A stretch of 6,734 nucleotides of DNA from positions 1-6,734 of the forward strand of contig PMSZ01000406.1 of assembly GCA_003168235.1 (NCBI GenBank), in the 5' to 3' direction. The stretch comes from Acidobacteriaceae bacterium (GTDB lineage Bacteria > Acidobacteriota > Terriglobia > Terriglobales > Acidobacteriaceae). This document shows positions 1-5,112 of this stretch, one piece after another. How positions within the stretch are numbered: position 1 is the stretch's first letter; every line of letters begins with the position of its first letter. The position numbers and the translations under genes were made by a program. The notes below the pieces were generated by a model. It ran no database searches. It saw only the letters and a list, made by a program, of their open reading frames with translations, and was not told the origin of the DNA.

Positions 1-36
1 TGGGTTCCAGATGTCAGGAGAGCGAAATCGCTCCCC

Positions 37-78
37 GTGATGTAGCAGAAGTGATGTTAGCAAAGGTGATGTGATCAA
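37..78. repeat. Heptad-phased short repeat, left edge
   Basis: The heptamer GTGATGT occurs at 37-43, 51-57 and 66-72, with spacings of 14 and 15 bases, and the intervening heptads resemble each other (AGCAGAA, TAGCAAA). Further right in the same spacer, 113-140 carries an 11-base repeat (GAGACCTGGCT, then GAGCCTTGGTT, then GAGACC). The tract lies downstream of the last pseudopilin stop. No ATG-initiated gene and no U-tract terminator is visible in 1-154. A small inverted repeat at 17-36 (8 of 9 pairs) is present but has no poly-T on either side. Confidence 0.6.
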
Positions 79-154
79 GGGCGAGGTTCACAAAATTGCC
101 GTTGATTATCCTGAGACCTGGCTGAGCCTTGGTTGAGACCAACAAAAGCCGCTT

Positions 155-550
155 CTACCAGGTGTTATACGCGGTGCCATTACTGCCGATCTGCGTGGAG
201 CTGCTGTGAACTCCGATGATGCCGTCGGCATCTTTCTGGTAGATCGACATGATCGATCCGTCGGCCGGCTCCGTCACCCAGGTATCGCTATCGGTGATGC
301 CTTTGGGAATCTCCTTCAGGTATCCGGCGCTGCGCACATCGTCGAGCGACTGCGGGGCTTTGCTTTTGTCCTGCGTGTACTGAAAGATTGCCTGATTCAT
401 GGTTTCCAGGTTGCGGCGCAGATTGTCTTCGCGGGCGCGTAGCATGCTGCGGCTGTAAATGGGCATGGCCACGCCGAGCAGAATCAGCATGATGCTGATA
501 ACGAGCATCATCGAGATCAGCGTGAATCCACGTTCGCCTCTTCTCTTCAT
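155..550 (-). CDS. GspG-like pseudopilin paralogue lacking Glu5
   Basis: This 131-residue class III signal-peptide protein is predicted to be processed by a prepilin peptidase after Gly8 (MKRRGERG then FTLI). It would be anchored by the hydrophobic helix at residues 9-30 and built into an inner-membrane pseudopilus. The residue at mature position 5 is Ser (codon TCG at 512-514) instead of the near-invariant Glu, while the rest of the helix is intact. Residues 39-95 closely match the upstream neighbour: both have an NL-x-T-x-N segment, D-K-x-K-A-P, L-D-D, A-G-Y-L-K-x-I-P and W-V-T-E-P. The C-terminus fits the pattern V-H-S-x-S-x6-G-x2-Y-x2-W shared by all three pseudopilins here. It is last in the visible operon, 59 bases after its sister gene. 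Shine-Dalgarno is poor: AAGAG abuts the ATG, and no better start exists. It may be a minor (tip or regulatory) pseudopilin, which is inference. It is too small to be GspK, a known Glu5-lacking minor pseudopilin. Confidence 0.88.
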   Translation of the reverse strand: MKRRGERGFTLISMMLVISIMLILLGVAMPIYSRSMLRAREDNLRRNLETMNQAIFQYTQDKSKAPQSLDDVRSAGYLKEIPKGITDSDTWVTEPADGSIMSIYQKDADGIIGVHSSSTQIGSNGTAYNTW

Positions 551-597
551 CTCTTAACCAATGACTCTTTGACCCATGACTCTTTGACGCCTCTTTG
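551..597. repeat. Heptad-phased repeat between pseudopilins
   Basis: CTCTTTG occurs at 565-571, 580-586 and 591-597, with the variant CTCTTAA at 551-557. The two central copies sit in a 15-base tandem repeat (ATGACTCTTTGAC at 561-573 and 576-588). The tract fills most of the 59-base gap between the two sister pseudopilin genes, immediately upstream of the last one, so it lies within their presumed common transcript. Confidence 0.65.
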
Positions 598-609
598 GCG
601 GGCGCTGCG

Positions 610-1059
610 CTAGTGCGTCCAACTCGAATAGGGCCCGCCTTCGAGCGAACTCTCTTCGGAGCCGCTATGCACGCAGCAAATGCCGGGATTGTTCGGGTCC
701 CACGGCGTGTTGTTTTCATCTTGGACTTCCGGCTCCGTCACCCAGGTGCTGGGGCTGCCGGTGATGTCGTCGGGAATGAACTTCAGATATCCGGCAGTAA
801 CCAGATCATCGAGCGTCCCCGGTGCTTTCTTCTTGTCGAGCGAATATTCCTGAATAACTTTATTGAGCGTGGCCAGGTTCTGATGCAATTTGGCTTCCCG
901 CGAGAGCTGGACGTTGCGGCTGTAATTCGGAATAGCGATGGCCAGCAAGATCATGATAATGGTGATCACCACCAGCATCTCGATCAGGGTGAAACCACGA
1001 ATCCCGCGACGGTGAGGATCTTGGAGTTTCGACCCGCGCACTCGGCACCTGACTCTCAT
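610..1059 (-). CDS. GspG-like pseudopilin (type II secretion / type IV pilus family)
   Basis: This 149-residue pseudopilin has a 22-residue basic leader and a canonical prepilin peptidase site (RGIRG then FTLIEML). Glu5 of the mature helix is present, and the hydrophobic stretch spans residues 23-44. The globular part is nearly colinear with the downstream gene at 155-550, including D-K-K-K-A-P, L-D-D-L, A-G-Y-L-K-F-I-P and W-V-T-E-P, so the two look like a tandem duplication. It carries an adjacent Cys pair (residues 128-129, GICCVHSGS) where its sister has Ile-Gly; a disulfide or metal role cannot be judged from sequence. The tail fits V-H-S-x-S-x6-G-x2-Y-x2-W and adds two residues. It starts 12 bases after the preceding pseudopilin stop, so it is very probably cotranscribed. 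The ATG at 1059 has a GA-rich AAGAAAGA upstream. An in-frame GTG at 1041 with AGG six bases before it is a credible alternative, giving a 16-residue leader. Confidence 0.9.
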   Translation of the reverse strand: MRVRCRVRGSKLQDPHRRGIRGFTLIEMLVVITIIMILLAIAIPNYSRNVQLSREAKLHQNLATLNKVIQEYSLDKKKAPGTLDDLVTAGYLKFIPDDITGSPSTWVTEPEVQDENNTPWDPNNPGICCVHSGSEESSLEGGPYSSWTH

Positions 1060-1071
1060 ACCAGTCTTTCT

Positions 1072-1557
1072 TTACCAGTCCTTGTACTTGGTGCCGTCCA
1101 AAGCGGTTTGGTCGGACTTGGTGTAAACGTCGAAAACACTCTGCCCGCCCCACGAACTCGAGTCTTTTTCGTCCTGCATGGAGCGCATTCCCCACTCGGC
1201 TTTGCCGGTCATGGGATCGATCGGAATGCGGCGGATAAATTTCAGTTTCTTGCCCGCAATGTCCACGCCAGTGACCAGAGTGTCGAGATCGGGAGGATAC
1301 CCCTCGCTGCCGAGTTTGATAGTGAACGCGCCTTTATCGGCAGCATCTTTGTAGCGGTCGATGGCGTCACGTATCATCCAGAGGTCTTGGCGCAGTTGGC
1401 GCTCGTTCTCCCGCTTGACCTCGTTCTTGGCCAGAGGAAGCGCCGCGCCCACCAGGATCGCCATAATGGTGGTCGCGATGATGAGTTCGATCAGCGTGAA
1501 GCCGCGCTGGCGGCGCGCCGCCGGTCGCGCTCCTCGATAGTCGACCGAATGTTTCAT
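1072..1557 (-). CDS. gspG: GspG-type major pseudopilin
   Basis: This 161-residue protein is the most GspG-like of the three pseudopilins. It has a 19-residue Arg-rich leader ending RQRG, cleavage before FTLIELI with Glu5 present, and a hydrophobic helix at residues 20-41. The charged K-R-E-N-E-R-Q-L-R-Q-D-L region and the I-D-R-Y-K helix end follow. The GspG-family middle part contains Y-P-P-D-L-D-T-L-V (87-95) and I-R-R-I-P-I-D-P-M-T-G (108-118). The C-terminal loop S-D-Q-T-A-L-D-G with a terminal Y-K-D-W corresponds in position to the calcium-binding loop and final Trp of GspG. It is therefore the best candidate for the structural subunit of the pseudopilus in the periplasm. It is the first pseudopilin after the secretin (97-base gap). 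Only a weak GAGAA Shine-Dalgarno precedes it, and that lies inside the spacer's heptad repeat. Missing from the window are GspE, GspF and prepilin peptidase, so the type II versus type IV pilus assignment stays open. Confidence 0.9.
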   Translation of the reverse strand: MKHSVDYRGARPAARRQRGFTLIELIIATTIMAILVGAALPLAKNEVKRENERQLRQDLWMIRDAIDRYKDAADKGAFTIKLGSEGYPPDLDTLVTGVDIAGKKLKFIRRIPIDPMTGKAEWGMRSMQDEKDSSSWGGQSVFDVYTKSDQTALDGTKYKDW

Positions 1558-1559
1558 GA

Positions 1560-1649
1560 ATCAGTTCTCAGCTGTCAGTCATCGGTTCTCAGTTCACCCA
1601 TCCCCGTTCTCCCCTGACAAATGGGAAATGGGAACTGGCAACTGAGAAC
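1560..1649. repeat. Two heptad-phased repeat tracts between secretin and gspG
   Basis: The 97-base spacer holds two different period-7 tracts. At 1560-1594 five consecutive heptads follow NTCAGTT (for example ATCAGTT, CTCAGCT, GTCAGTC). At 1615-1649 five consecutive heptads follow TGNNAAC or TGNNAAA (for example TGGGAAC, TGGCAAC, TGAGAAC). The two tracts are also partly complementary (CAGTTCTCAG at 1562-1571 against CTGAGAACTG at 1642-1651), so a transcript could fold across the spacer. The left tract runs up to the gspG start codon and supplies its weak GAGAA ribosome-binding sequence. Confidence 0.75.
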
Positions 1650-1654
1650 TGCCT

Positions 1655-4093
1655 CTACTGGATCGTCACGGCCGCTTGCGCTCCACTCATGGCGATAGGC
1701 TGCATCGCTGGATCGCGCGCTCCGCCGCGGGTGATGGTCAGCGCCGACTGGCCTTGGGCTTTCGCCGTGAAAGTCAGGGTGACCACCGCGCCCTGTCCTG
1801 AAACTCCGCCCGCGCCCGGAGGCCGCGATGCGGTGATCTGCATGGTCCCGGTCTGCGTATCCTCGCGATGTACGACGGTGACGAGTTGTCCGTCTTGCGA
1901 CAGGAAGCCTCCATTCGAAACGTCGTCCAACTCCAGGGCATTGGGGTCGTAGTTCAGTTGCACGGGCACCGAATACACGTTCTGCCCTCCGCTCATCATC
2001 ACGTTCACAGTGAACTTCGAACCCTTAGCCTGGCTCAGGGTCGGCGGATCGAACAGGAATGTTCCAGCAACCGCGCCAGGCTGATTTGCCGGTGTTGAAT
2101 TCGGACCTCGATGCGCCACAAACTGCGGCGAAGCCGTGTTTTGAGCCACCATGCCTTGAGCGGTCACGTTCTGCGCTGTCTGCACCGAAGACGACGGCTG
2201 CGAACTCAACGCTGCCGCTCCCGACGGAGCCGCTCCAGGAGCCGTGGTACTCGGAGCCGAAGGTTGCGGCGTCACTGGCGGAGTCGCAGGCACCGTGCCC
2301 GGAGCCGGAGCAGCCACGGCCGGCGCCGGCGCCTTGGAATTATTCCGCCGCAGCGATATCGCATTGGCTGTGCCTACATCCAGCATGTCATCGTTGTGCA
2401 GCGGATTTTCAATCCCGCGAATAATGTGCGGGATGAGAACGAAGACGATTTCGTTGGTCGAGTGGTCGGAGGTATCTTGTGCGAAAAGATATTTCAGGAT
2501 GGGAATGTTGGCCAGGCCTGGGATCCCGGTCAGGGCCTTGGTTTTCGAATCTTCCATCATGCCGCCGAGCAGGCTGACTTCGCCATCTTTCAGGCGGATT
2601 TCGTTTTCGATCTTGCGCTGGCCAATGACCGGCTGGCTGATGCCGCCGATGCTGACATACGAATCCACGTCCGACACATCCATCGACAACTTCATGGAGA
2701 TTTCGCGTCCCGCATGGACGCGCGGAGTGATTTCGATGTTCACGCCGACGTCAAGGTATTGAAATTGCGTATTGGTCAATGGGCTGACGCCGGCGCCGAC
2801 GCTGCCAATGCCGGAGGAGAATGATCCTGTCGCGATCGGTACTCGGTCGCCGATCTTTAATGTGGCCTTCTGCCCGTCGAGCGCGCGTACCTGCGGGCTC
2901 TGGATGACCTTCGTATCGGTGTCGCTCATCAAGGCCGACGCCGACGCCGCCGGAATCGTGACCTGGAAGTCGGTGGCATTGAGATTGGCGATCTGGTTCA
3001 AACTGAGTCCGGTGCTCGACGAAGAAGAGGTCGTCGTCGTGCTGGTGCTCGTAGACGTAGTGTTGACATTGTTCTGCAACTGCACCGTCAGGCTGGTTGG
3101 AGGGCTGATGCCAAGCGTATGCGCCTTGTCGCGGCTCACCTGCATCACGGCCACTTCGATCAGCACTTCAGGCCTCGCCTTGTCCAGGTCGTCCACTATT
3201 TTCTGCGCCAGCGCCACCTGGTCGGGAGTGCCGCGCACCACCACCGCTCCCTGCGATGGCAACTGCTGAATCTTGCTCATTTCGAGCACGGTGCGCATCG
3301 TGTTCACGACGTCCTGCAATTCGGTGGGCTGGGAAAGATTCGAAAGATAAAAAGTTTTAATGACGTTCTGTTCCAGCTCTTTCCGTTTTGCAGGACTGTC
3401 TTGCGCGACAAAAATCGTATTCGGCGTCACCGGACGCCAGAAGGTCTTGGTCTCAAAAGAAATGATCTCGAGCGCGTCCTCAAGCGTCACGCCGTTCAGC
3501 TCGATGCGCACCTGCTTCGGAACGTAATCGGGATCAAACAGCACGTTGATCCCGGCTAGCTTTCCCACCGTCTCGTAGATCACGTTCGCCTTCTCGGTGA
3601 CCTTCAGCGTGATGGGCACATTCGAGATGGGGGCGAGTTCGACCGGCCCCTGCGCCGAATCCAGGCGCTTGCGCAGAGCGGTCGGAGCCGGCGGCGGCGG
3701 TGCAGGATTCTGAGATTCCTTGATCAACTGCTGCGTATGTCTGAGTTCTTGCTGCGCGATGAATGAAGAGGGATCGATCTCCAATGCCTTGGCGAAGTCG
3801 GCCTGCGCCTCCACCAGCTTGCCGGCATCCAGAGAGATCTGGCCGTGATGCACGCGCTCCGCGGCGGCCTTGAAGCGAGTGCGCTCGAATGCCGTGCGAT
3901 AGCGCAGGTCTTTGGGCTTTTGATCGTAAGCCTGCTTGAAATAATCGAAAGCCTGCTCGTAGTTCTGCCGCGCCTCGGCGTCAGTCCCCTTATCGTAGAG
4001 CGCCTTGGCCGAATCATGTTTGGCAGCAAGAACGGCAGGCTGAAGACAGAGCAGCAGCAAGACAAACGGAGCCGCAAGGATCAAACGTCTCAT
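1655..4093 (-). CDS. Outer-membrane secretin with N-terminal TPRs and C-terminal cohesin domain
   Basis: This 812-residue secretin of the GspD/PilQ superfamily is predicted to form the multimeric outer-membrane gate. In order: a signal peptide (about 1-23, MRRLILAAP...AVLA); two TPR-like repeats (about 28-60 and 80-110); a Pro run (131-138); an N0/STN module (about 153-232); one N1 module (about 243-308); a Ser/Thr run (344-361); and the secretin barrel (about 375-560, with S-P-Q-V, D-R-V-P-I-A-T-G, and a G-I-P-G-L-x-x-I-P region). A Pro/Ala/Ser linker (about 586-675) leads to a cohesin-type beta-sandwich (about 676-812, N-V-Y-S-V-P-V-x-L-x-Y-D-P then L-E-L-D). A single N1 is PilQ-like; the gspG neighbour is GspD-like. 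The usual S-domain for pilotin binding is not evident. I chose the ATG at 4093 because it opens a clean signal peptide with GGGGA upstream. A start at 4168 would add 25 unlikely residues and run into a DNA repeat. It heads the pseudopilin operon. There is no lipobox: the residue before Cys16 is Leu. Confidence 0.92.
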   Translation of the reverse strand: MRRLILAAPFVLLLLCLQPAVLAAKHDSAKALYDKGTDAEARQNYEQAFDYFKQAYDQKPKDLRYRTAFERTRFKAAAERVHHGQISLDAGKLVEAQADFAKALEIDPSSFIAQQELRHTQQLIKESQNPAPPPPAPTALRKRLDSAQGPVELAPISNVPITLKVTEKANVIYETVGKLAGINVLFDPDYVPKQVRIELNGVTLEDALEIISFETKTFWRPVTPNTIFVAQDSPAKRKELEQNVIKTFYLSNLSQPTELQDVVNTMRTVLEMSKIQQLPSQGAVVVRGTPDQVALAQKIVDDLDKARPEVLIEVAVMQVSRDKAHTLGISPPTSLTVQLQNNVNTTSTSTSTTTTSSSSSTGLSLNQIANLNATDFQVTIPAASASALMSDTDTKVIQSPQVRALDGQKATLKIGDRVPIATGSFSSGIGSVGAGVSPLTNTQFQYLDVGVNIEITPRVHAGREISMKLSMDVSDVDSYVSIGGISQPVIGQRKIENEIRLKDGEVSLLGGMMEDSKTKALTGIPGLANIPILKYLFAQDTSDHSTNEIVFVLIPHIIRGIENPLHNDDMLDVGTANAISLRRNNSKAPAPAVAAPAPGTVPATPPVTPQPSAPSTTAPGAAPSGAAALSSQPSSSVQTAQNVTAQGMVAQNTASPQFVAHRGPNSTPANQPGAVAGTFLFDPPTLSQAKGSKFTVNVMMSGGQNVYSVPVQLNYDPNALELDDVSNGGFLSQDGQLVTVVHREDTQTGTMQITASRPPGAGGVSGQGAVVTLTFTAKAQGQSALTITRGGARDPAMQPIAMSGAQAAVTIQ

Positions 4094-4155
4094 CCAACCA
4101 TCCCCATAAGAATCTCTTTCCCGCCCGCAGCGGAATCCAGCACTATTCATCCAGG

Positions 4156-4190
4156 CCGACTTGTCCAAACCGACTTATCCGAAGCCAAAC
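4156..4190. repeat. Heptad-phased repeat in the secretin leader
   Basis: CCGACTT occurs at 4156-4162 and 4170-4176, 14 bases apart. The intervening and following heptads also match (GTCCAAA, ATCCGAA, GCCAAAC). The tract spans the 4168 start of the longer secretin reading frame, which argues that this upstream extension is leader rather than protein. Confidence 0.6.
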
Positions 4191-4196
4191 CCACCA

Positions 4197-4226
4197 AACG
4201 CAGGTCTGGCGTTTGCCAGATGCGTT
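4197..4226 (-). promoter_or_regulatory. Inverted repeat in the secretin leader
   Basis: On the plus strand AACGCA (4197-4202) and TCTGGC (4205-4210) are matched by GCCAGA (4215-4220) and TGCGTT (4221-4226). The loop is GTTT and a two-base GG bulge sits on one arm. This gives 12 perfect pairs. No U-tract follows on either strand, so it is not a typical terminator. It would fall at about +22 to +51 of the transcript from the predicted minus-strand promoter, where it could be an RNA leader structure or a protein operator. Confidence 0.55.
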
Positions 4227-4253
4227 AACCCGCTGAAAGTACCGGATTTTTGG

Positions 4254-4262
4254 ATTATAGCA
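4254..4262 (-). promoter_or_regulatory. Extended -10 promoter for the secretin operon
   Basis: Read on the minus strand the sequence is TGCTATAAT, a perfect TGn extended -10 joined to a consensus TATAAT. The predicted transcript start is near 4247, giving a leader of about 154 bases before the secretin ATG. The -35 region is poor (TTCGGG at an 18-base spacing), which suits an extended -10 or activator-assisted promoter. Confidence 0.55.
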
Positions 4263-4286
4263 TCGCCTCAACTAGCACCCGAAGTG

Positions 4287-4317
4287 ATTGGTAGGGCAGT
4301 GTTTACACTCATTGGTA
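4287..4317 (-). promoter_or_regulatory. Paired TACCAAT direct repeats upstream of promoter
   Basis: ATTGGTA (TACCAAT on the minus strand) is present at 4287-4293 and again at 4311-4317, 24 bases apart. Between them lies GTGTTTACAC (4299-4308), an imperfect palindrome. Relative to the predicted start at 4247 the copies cover about -40 to -46 and -64 to -70, positions typical of activator sites. The binding protein is unknown. Confidence 0.35.
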
Positions 4318-4390
4318 CACGGTCCAAAGAGCAGCCCAAAGCTCTCGCGGCGTTAGGTCTGGGAAAGAGCAACCCACAACCGAGATTTTC

Positions 4391-4439
4391 CTAAGGCCTA
4401 ATCCCTATAAGACCTGAGACCTGCCACCTCGCCTCCGCC
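4391..4439. repeat. Seven-copy heptad tract upstream of smpB
   Basis: Seven consecutive heptads share a drifting CT or ACCT opening. The first three start CTA (4391, 4398, 4405), the next three start ACCT (4412, 4419, 4426), and the last is CTCCGCC (4433-4439). The 11-mer CCTGAGACCTG at 4413-4423 also occurs at 110-120, near the other end of the window. Confidence 0.65.
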
Positions 4440-4465
4440 TTCGTGGTACTTTCTTGTATTAAGCA

Positions 4466-4990
4466 ATGGCCAAGCAGACTACTCACCAAACCCAGCCTAA
4501 TCGGGAGAAAAATCCTCGCCGCCAGCCGACCGCTTCGGGGGAGAAGGATGCCGCTGTTAACAGGAACGCGGGTCATAACTACTTCTTGCTCGAAAAATTT
4601 GAAACGGGAGTGGTTTTGACCGGGACTGAGGTCAAATCGGTCCGCAGCGGAACCGCGAACCTGAAAGATGCCTACGGCATCATCAAGGACGGCGAGCTTT
4701 GGCTGCTGAACTGCCACATCGGTCCCTATGACCACGGCAACTACGCCAACCACGCCGCGCTGCGCACCCGCAAGCTGCTCGTGCACAAAGAAGAAATCCG
4801 CAAGCTTATCGGCAAAACGCAGCAGAAGGGACTGACCCTGATCCCGACGCGGCTTTACTTCAAGAACGGCAAGATCAAGCTGGAGCTGGCCCTTGCCAAA
4901 GGCAAACAGCTTTGGGACAAGCGCGAAACCGAACGCCGCCGCACGGCGGACAAAGAGGCGCGGGAAGCCATCTCCAGGGGGCGAAAGTAG
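4466..4990 (+). CDS. smpB: SsrA (tmRNA)-binding protein SmpB
   Basis: SmpB binds tmRNA, delivers it to ribosomes stalled on broken messages, and mimics a codon-anticodon contact during trans-translation in the cytoplasm. The 174-residue protein shows the whole family core: N-R-N-A-x-H-N-Y-F (32-40), the L-T-G-T-E-V-K-S-V-R-S-G motif (51-62), N-L-K-D-A-Y (65-70), and R-K-L-L-V-H-K-x-E-I (102-111). Then come I-G-K-T-x-x-K-G-L-T (115-124), Y-F-K-N-G (131-135), the A-K-G-K stretch (144-147) and D-K-R (151-153). It ends in the basic tail (154-174) that enters the mRNA channel. The charged N-terminal extension before the core is about 31 residues, some 15 longer than in E. coli. The ATG has no clear Shine-Dalgarno, and no other in-frame ATG precedes the core. 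No tmRNA gene is seen in this window. pepA follows in the same direction after 122 bases and a probable terminator. Confidence 0.96.
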   Translation: MAKQTTHQTQPNREKNPRRQPTASGEKDAAVNRNAGHNYFLLEKFETGVVLTGTEVKSVRSGTANLKDAYGIIKDGELWLLNCHIGPYDHGNYANHAALRTRKLLVHKEEIRKLIGKTQQKGLTLIPTRLYFKNGKIKLELALAKGKQLWDKRETERRRTADKEAREAISRGRK

Positions 4991-4994
4991 GGTT

Positions 4995-5041
4995 TCTCAT
5001 CCTTGCGCATCGTTTGCGCAAGGGTGGGATGCCTCGGCATC
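4995..5041. repeat. Stacked inverted repeats after smpB
   Basis: CCTTGCGCA (5001-5009) and TGCGCAAGG (5015-5023) form a perfect 9-base stem around TCGTT. Counting two G-U pairs, the stem extends to 15 pairs over 4995-5029. A second dyad follows directly: GATGCC (5028-5033) and GGCATC (5036-5041). Neither is followed by a T-run. Such compact GC-rich palindromes in a spacer are often copies of an interspersed repeat or transcript-end stabilisers; which applies here cannot be told from one copy. Confidence 0.6.
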
Positions 5042-5059
5042 ATCCCGCTTGGGATTTTT
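5042..5059 (+). terminator. Probable intrinsic terminator of smpB
   Basis: ATCCC (5042-5046) pairs with GGGAT (5051-5055) around the loop GCTT and is followed by TTTT (a run of five Ts counting the last stem base). The stem is short, but the T-run is well placed. The CATCCC arm can also pair with GGGATG at 5026-5031, giving a competing fold. Confidence 0.45.
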
Positions 5060-5068
5060 GTCGCTCAG

Positions 5069-5098
5069 TTGCGCATTGCCCCTCCCACCGTGGATACT
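5069..5098 (+). promoter_or_regulatory. Candidate pepA promoter with very short leader
   Basis: TTGCGC (5069-5074) and GATACT (5093-5098), 18 bases apart, give a weak -35/-10 pair (3 and 4 matches to consensus). The implied start near 5105 would leave an 8-base leader made of CA repeats, consistent with the missing Shine-Dalgarno before pepA. The evidence is weak. Confidence 0.25.
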
Positions 5099-5112
5099 AA
5101 AAACACACACAC

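Larger units (their letters stand above)
4094..4465. other. Divergent spacer between secretin operon and smpB
   Basis: This 372-base region has no supportable gene. It holds, left to right, a heptad-phased repeat (4156-4190), a strong inverted repeat (4197-4226), and an extended -10 promoter firing left (4254-4262). Then come paired direct repeats (4287-4317) and a second heptad tract (4391-4439) ending 26 bases before smpB. For the rightward gene I find no convincing promoter. TATAAG at 4406-4411 is a possible -10, but it lacks a recognisable -35 and lies inside the repeat. Confidence 0.7.

Noticed and set aside
17..36. Inverted repeat as a terminator of the pseudopilin operon
   Set aside because: There is no T-run on the minus-strand side, one mismatch, and effectively a two-base loop.
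6..157. Open frame of about 49 codons continuing in frame after the TAG of the last pseudopilin
   Set aside because: The pseudopilin already ends in the family-typical Y-x2-W. A stop-free run of this length is expected by chance, and the extension is partly made of repeat sequence.
595..1617. Plus-strand frame of 340 codons across the pseudopilin genes
   Set aside because: It runs antisense through two clear pseudopilins and into the repeat-filled spacer. The protein has no family features.
2111..2824. Plus-strand frames antisense to the secretin, including an Arg/Ser-rich one
   Set aside because: The Arg-rich composition mirrors the Pro/Ala/Ser linker codons of the secretin read backwards; not a real protein.
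4066..4093. Secretin as a lipoprotein (Cys at residue 16 of the signal peptide)
   Set aside because: The residue before the Cys is Leu, so there is no lipobox; a signal peptidase I site (A-V-L-A) follows instead.
4094..4168. 25-residue N-terminal extension of the secretin
   Set aside because: It would bury the signal peptide, has no ribosome-binding site, and overlaps a DNA heptad repeat.
37..4439. CRISPR array or mobile element as the source of the regular repeats
   Set aside because: Units are 7-15 bases, degenerate, differ between spacers and lack unique spacers of constant length. No cas or transposase gene and no terminal repeats are present.
4991..5112. tmRNA (ssrA) next to smpB
   Set aside because: The spacer is far too short for tmRNA and shows neither a tRNA-like acceptor end nor a tag reading frame.
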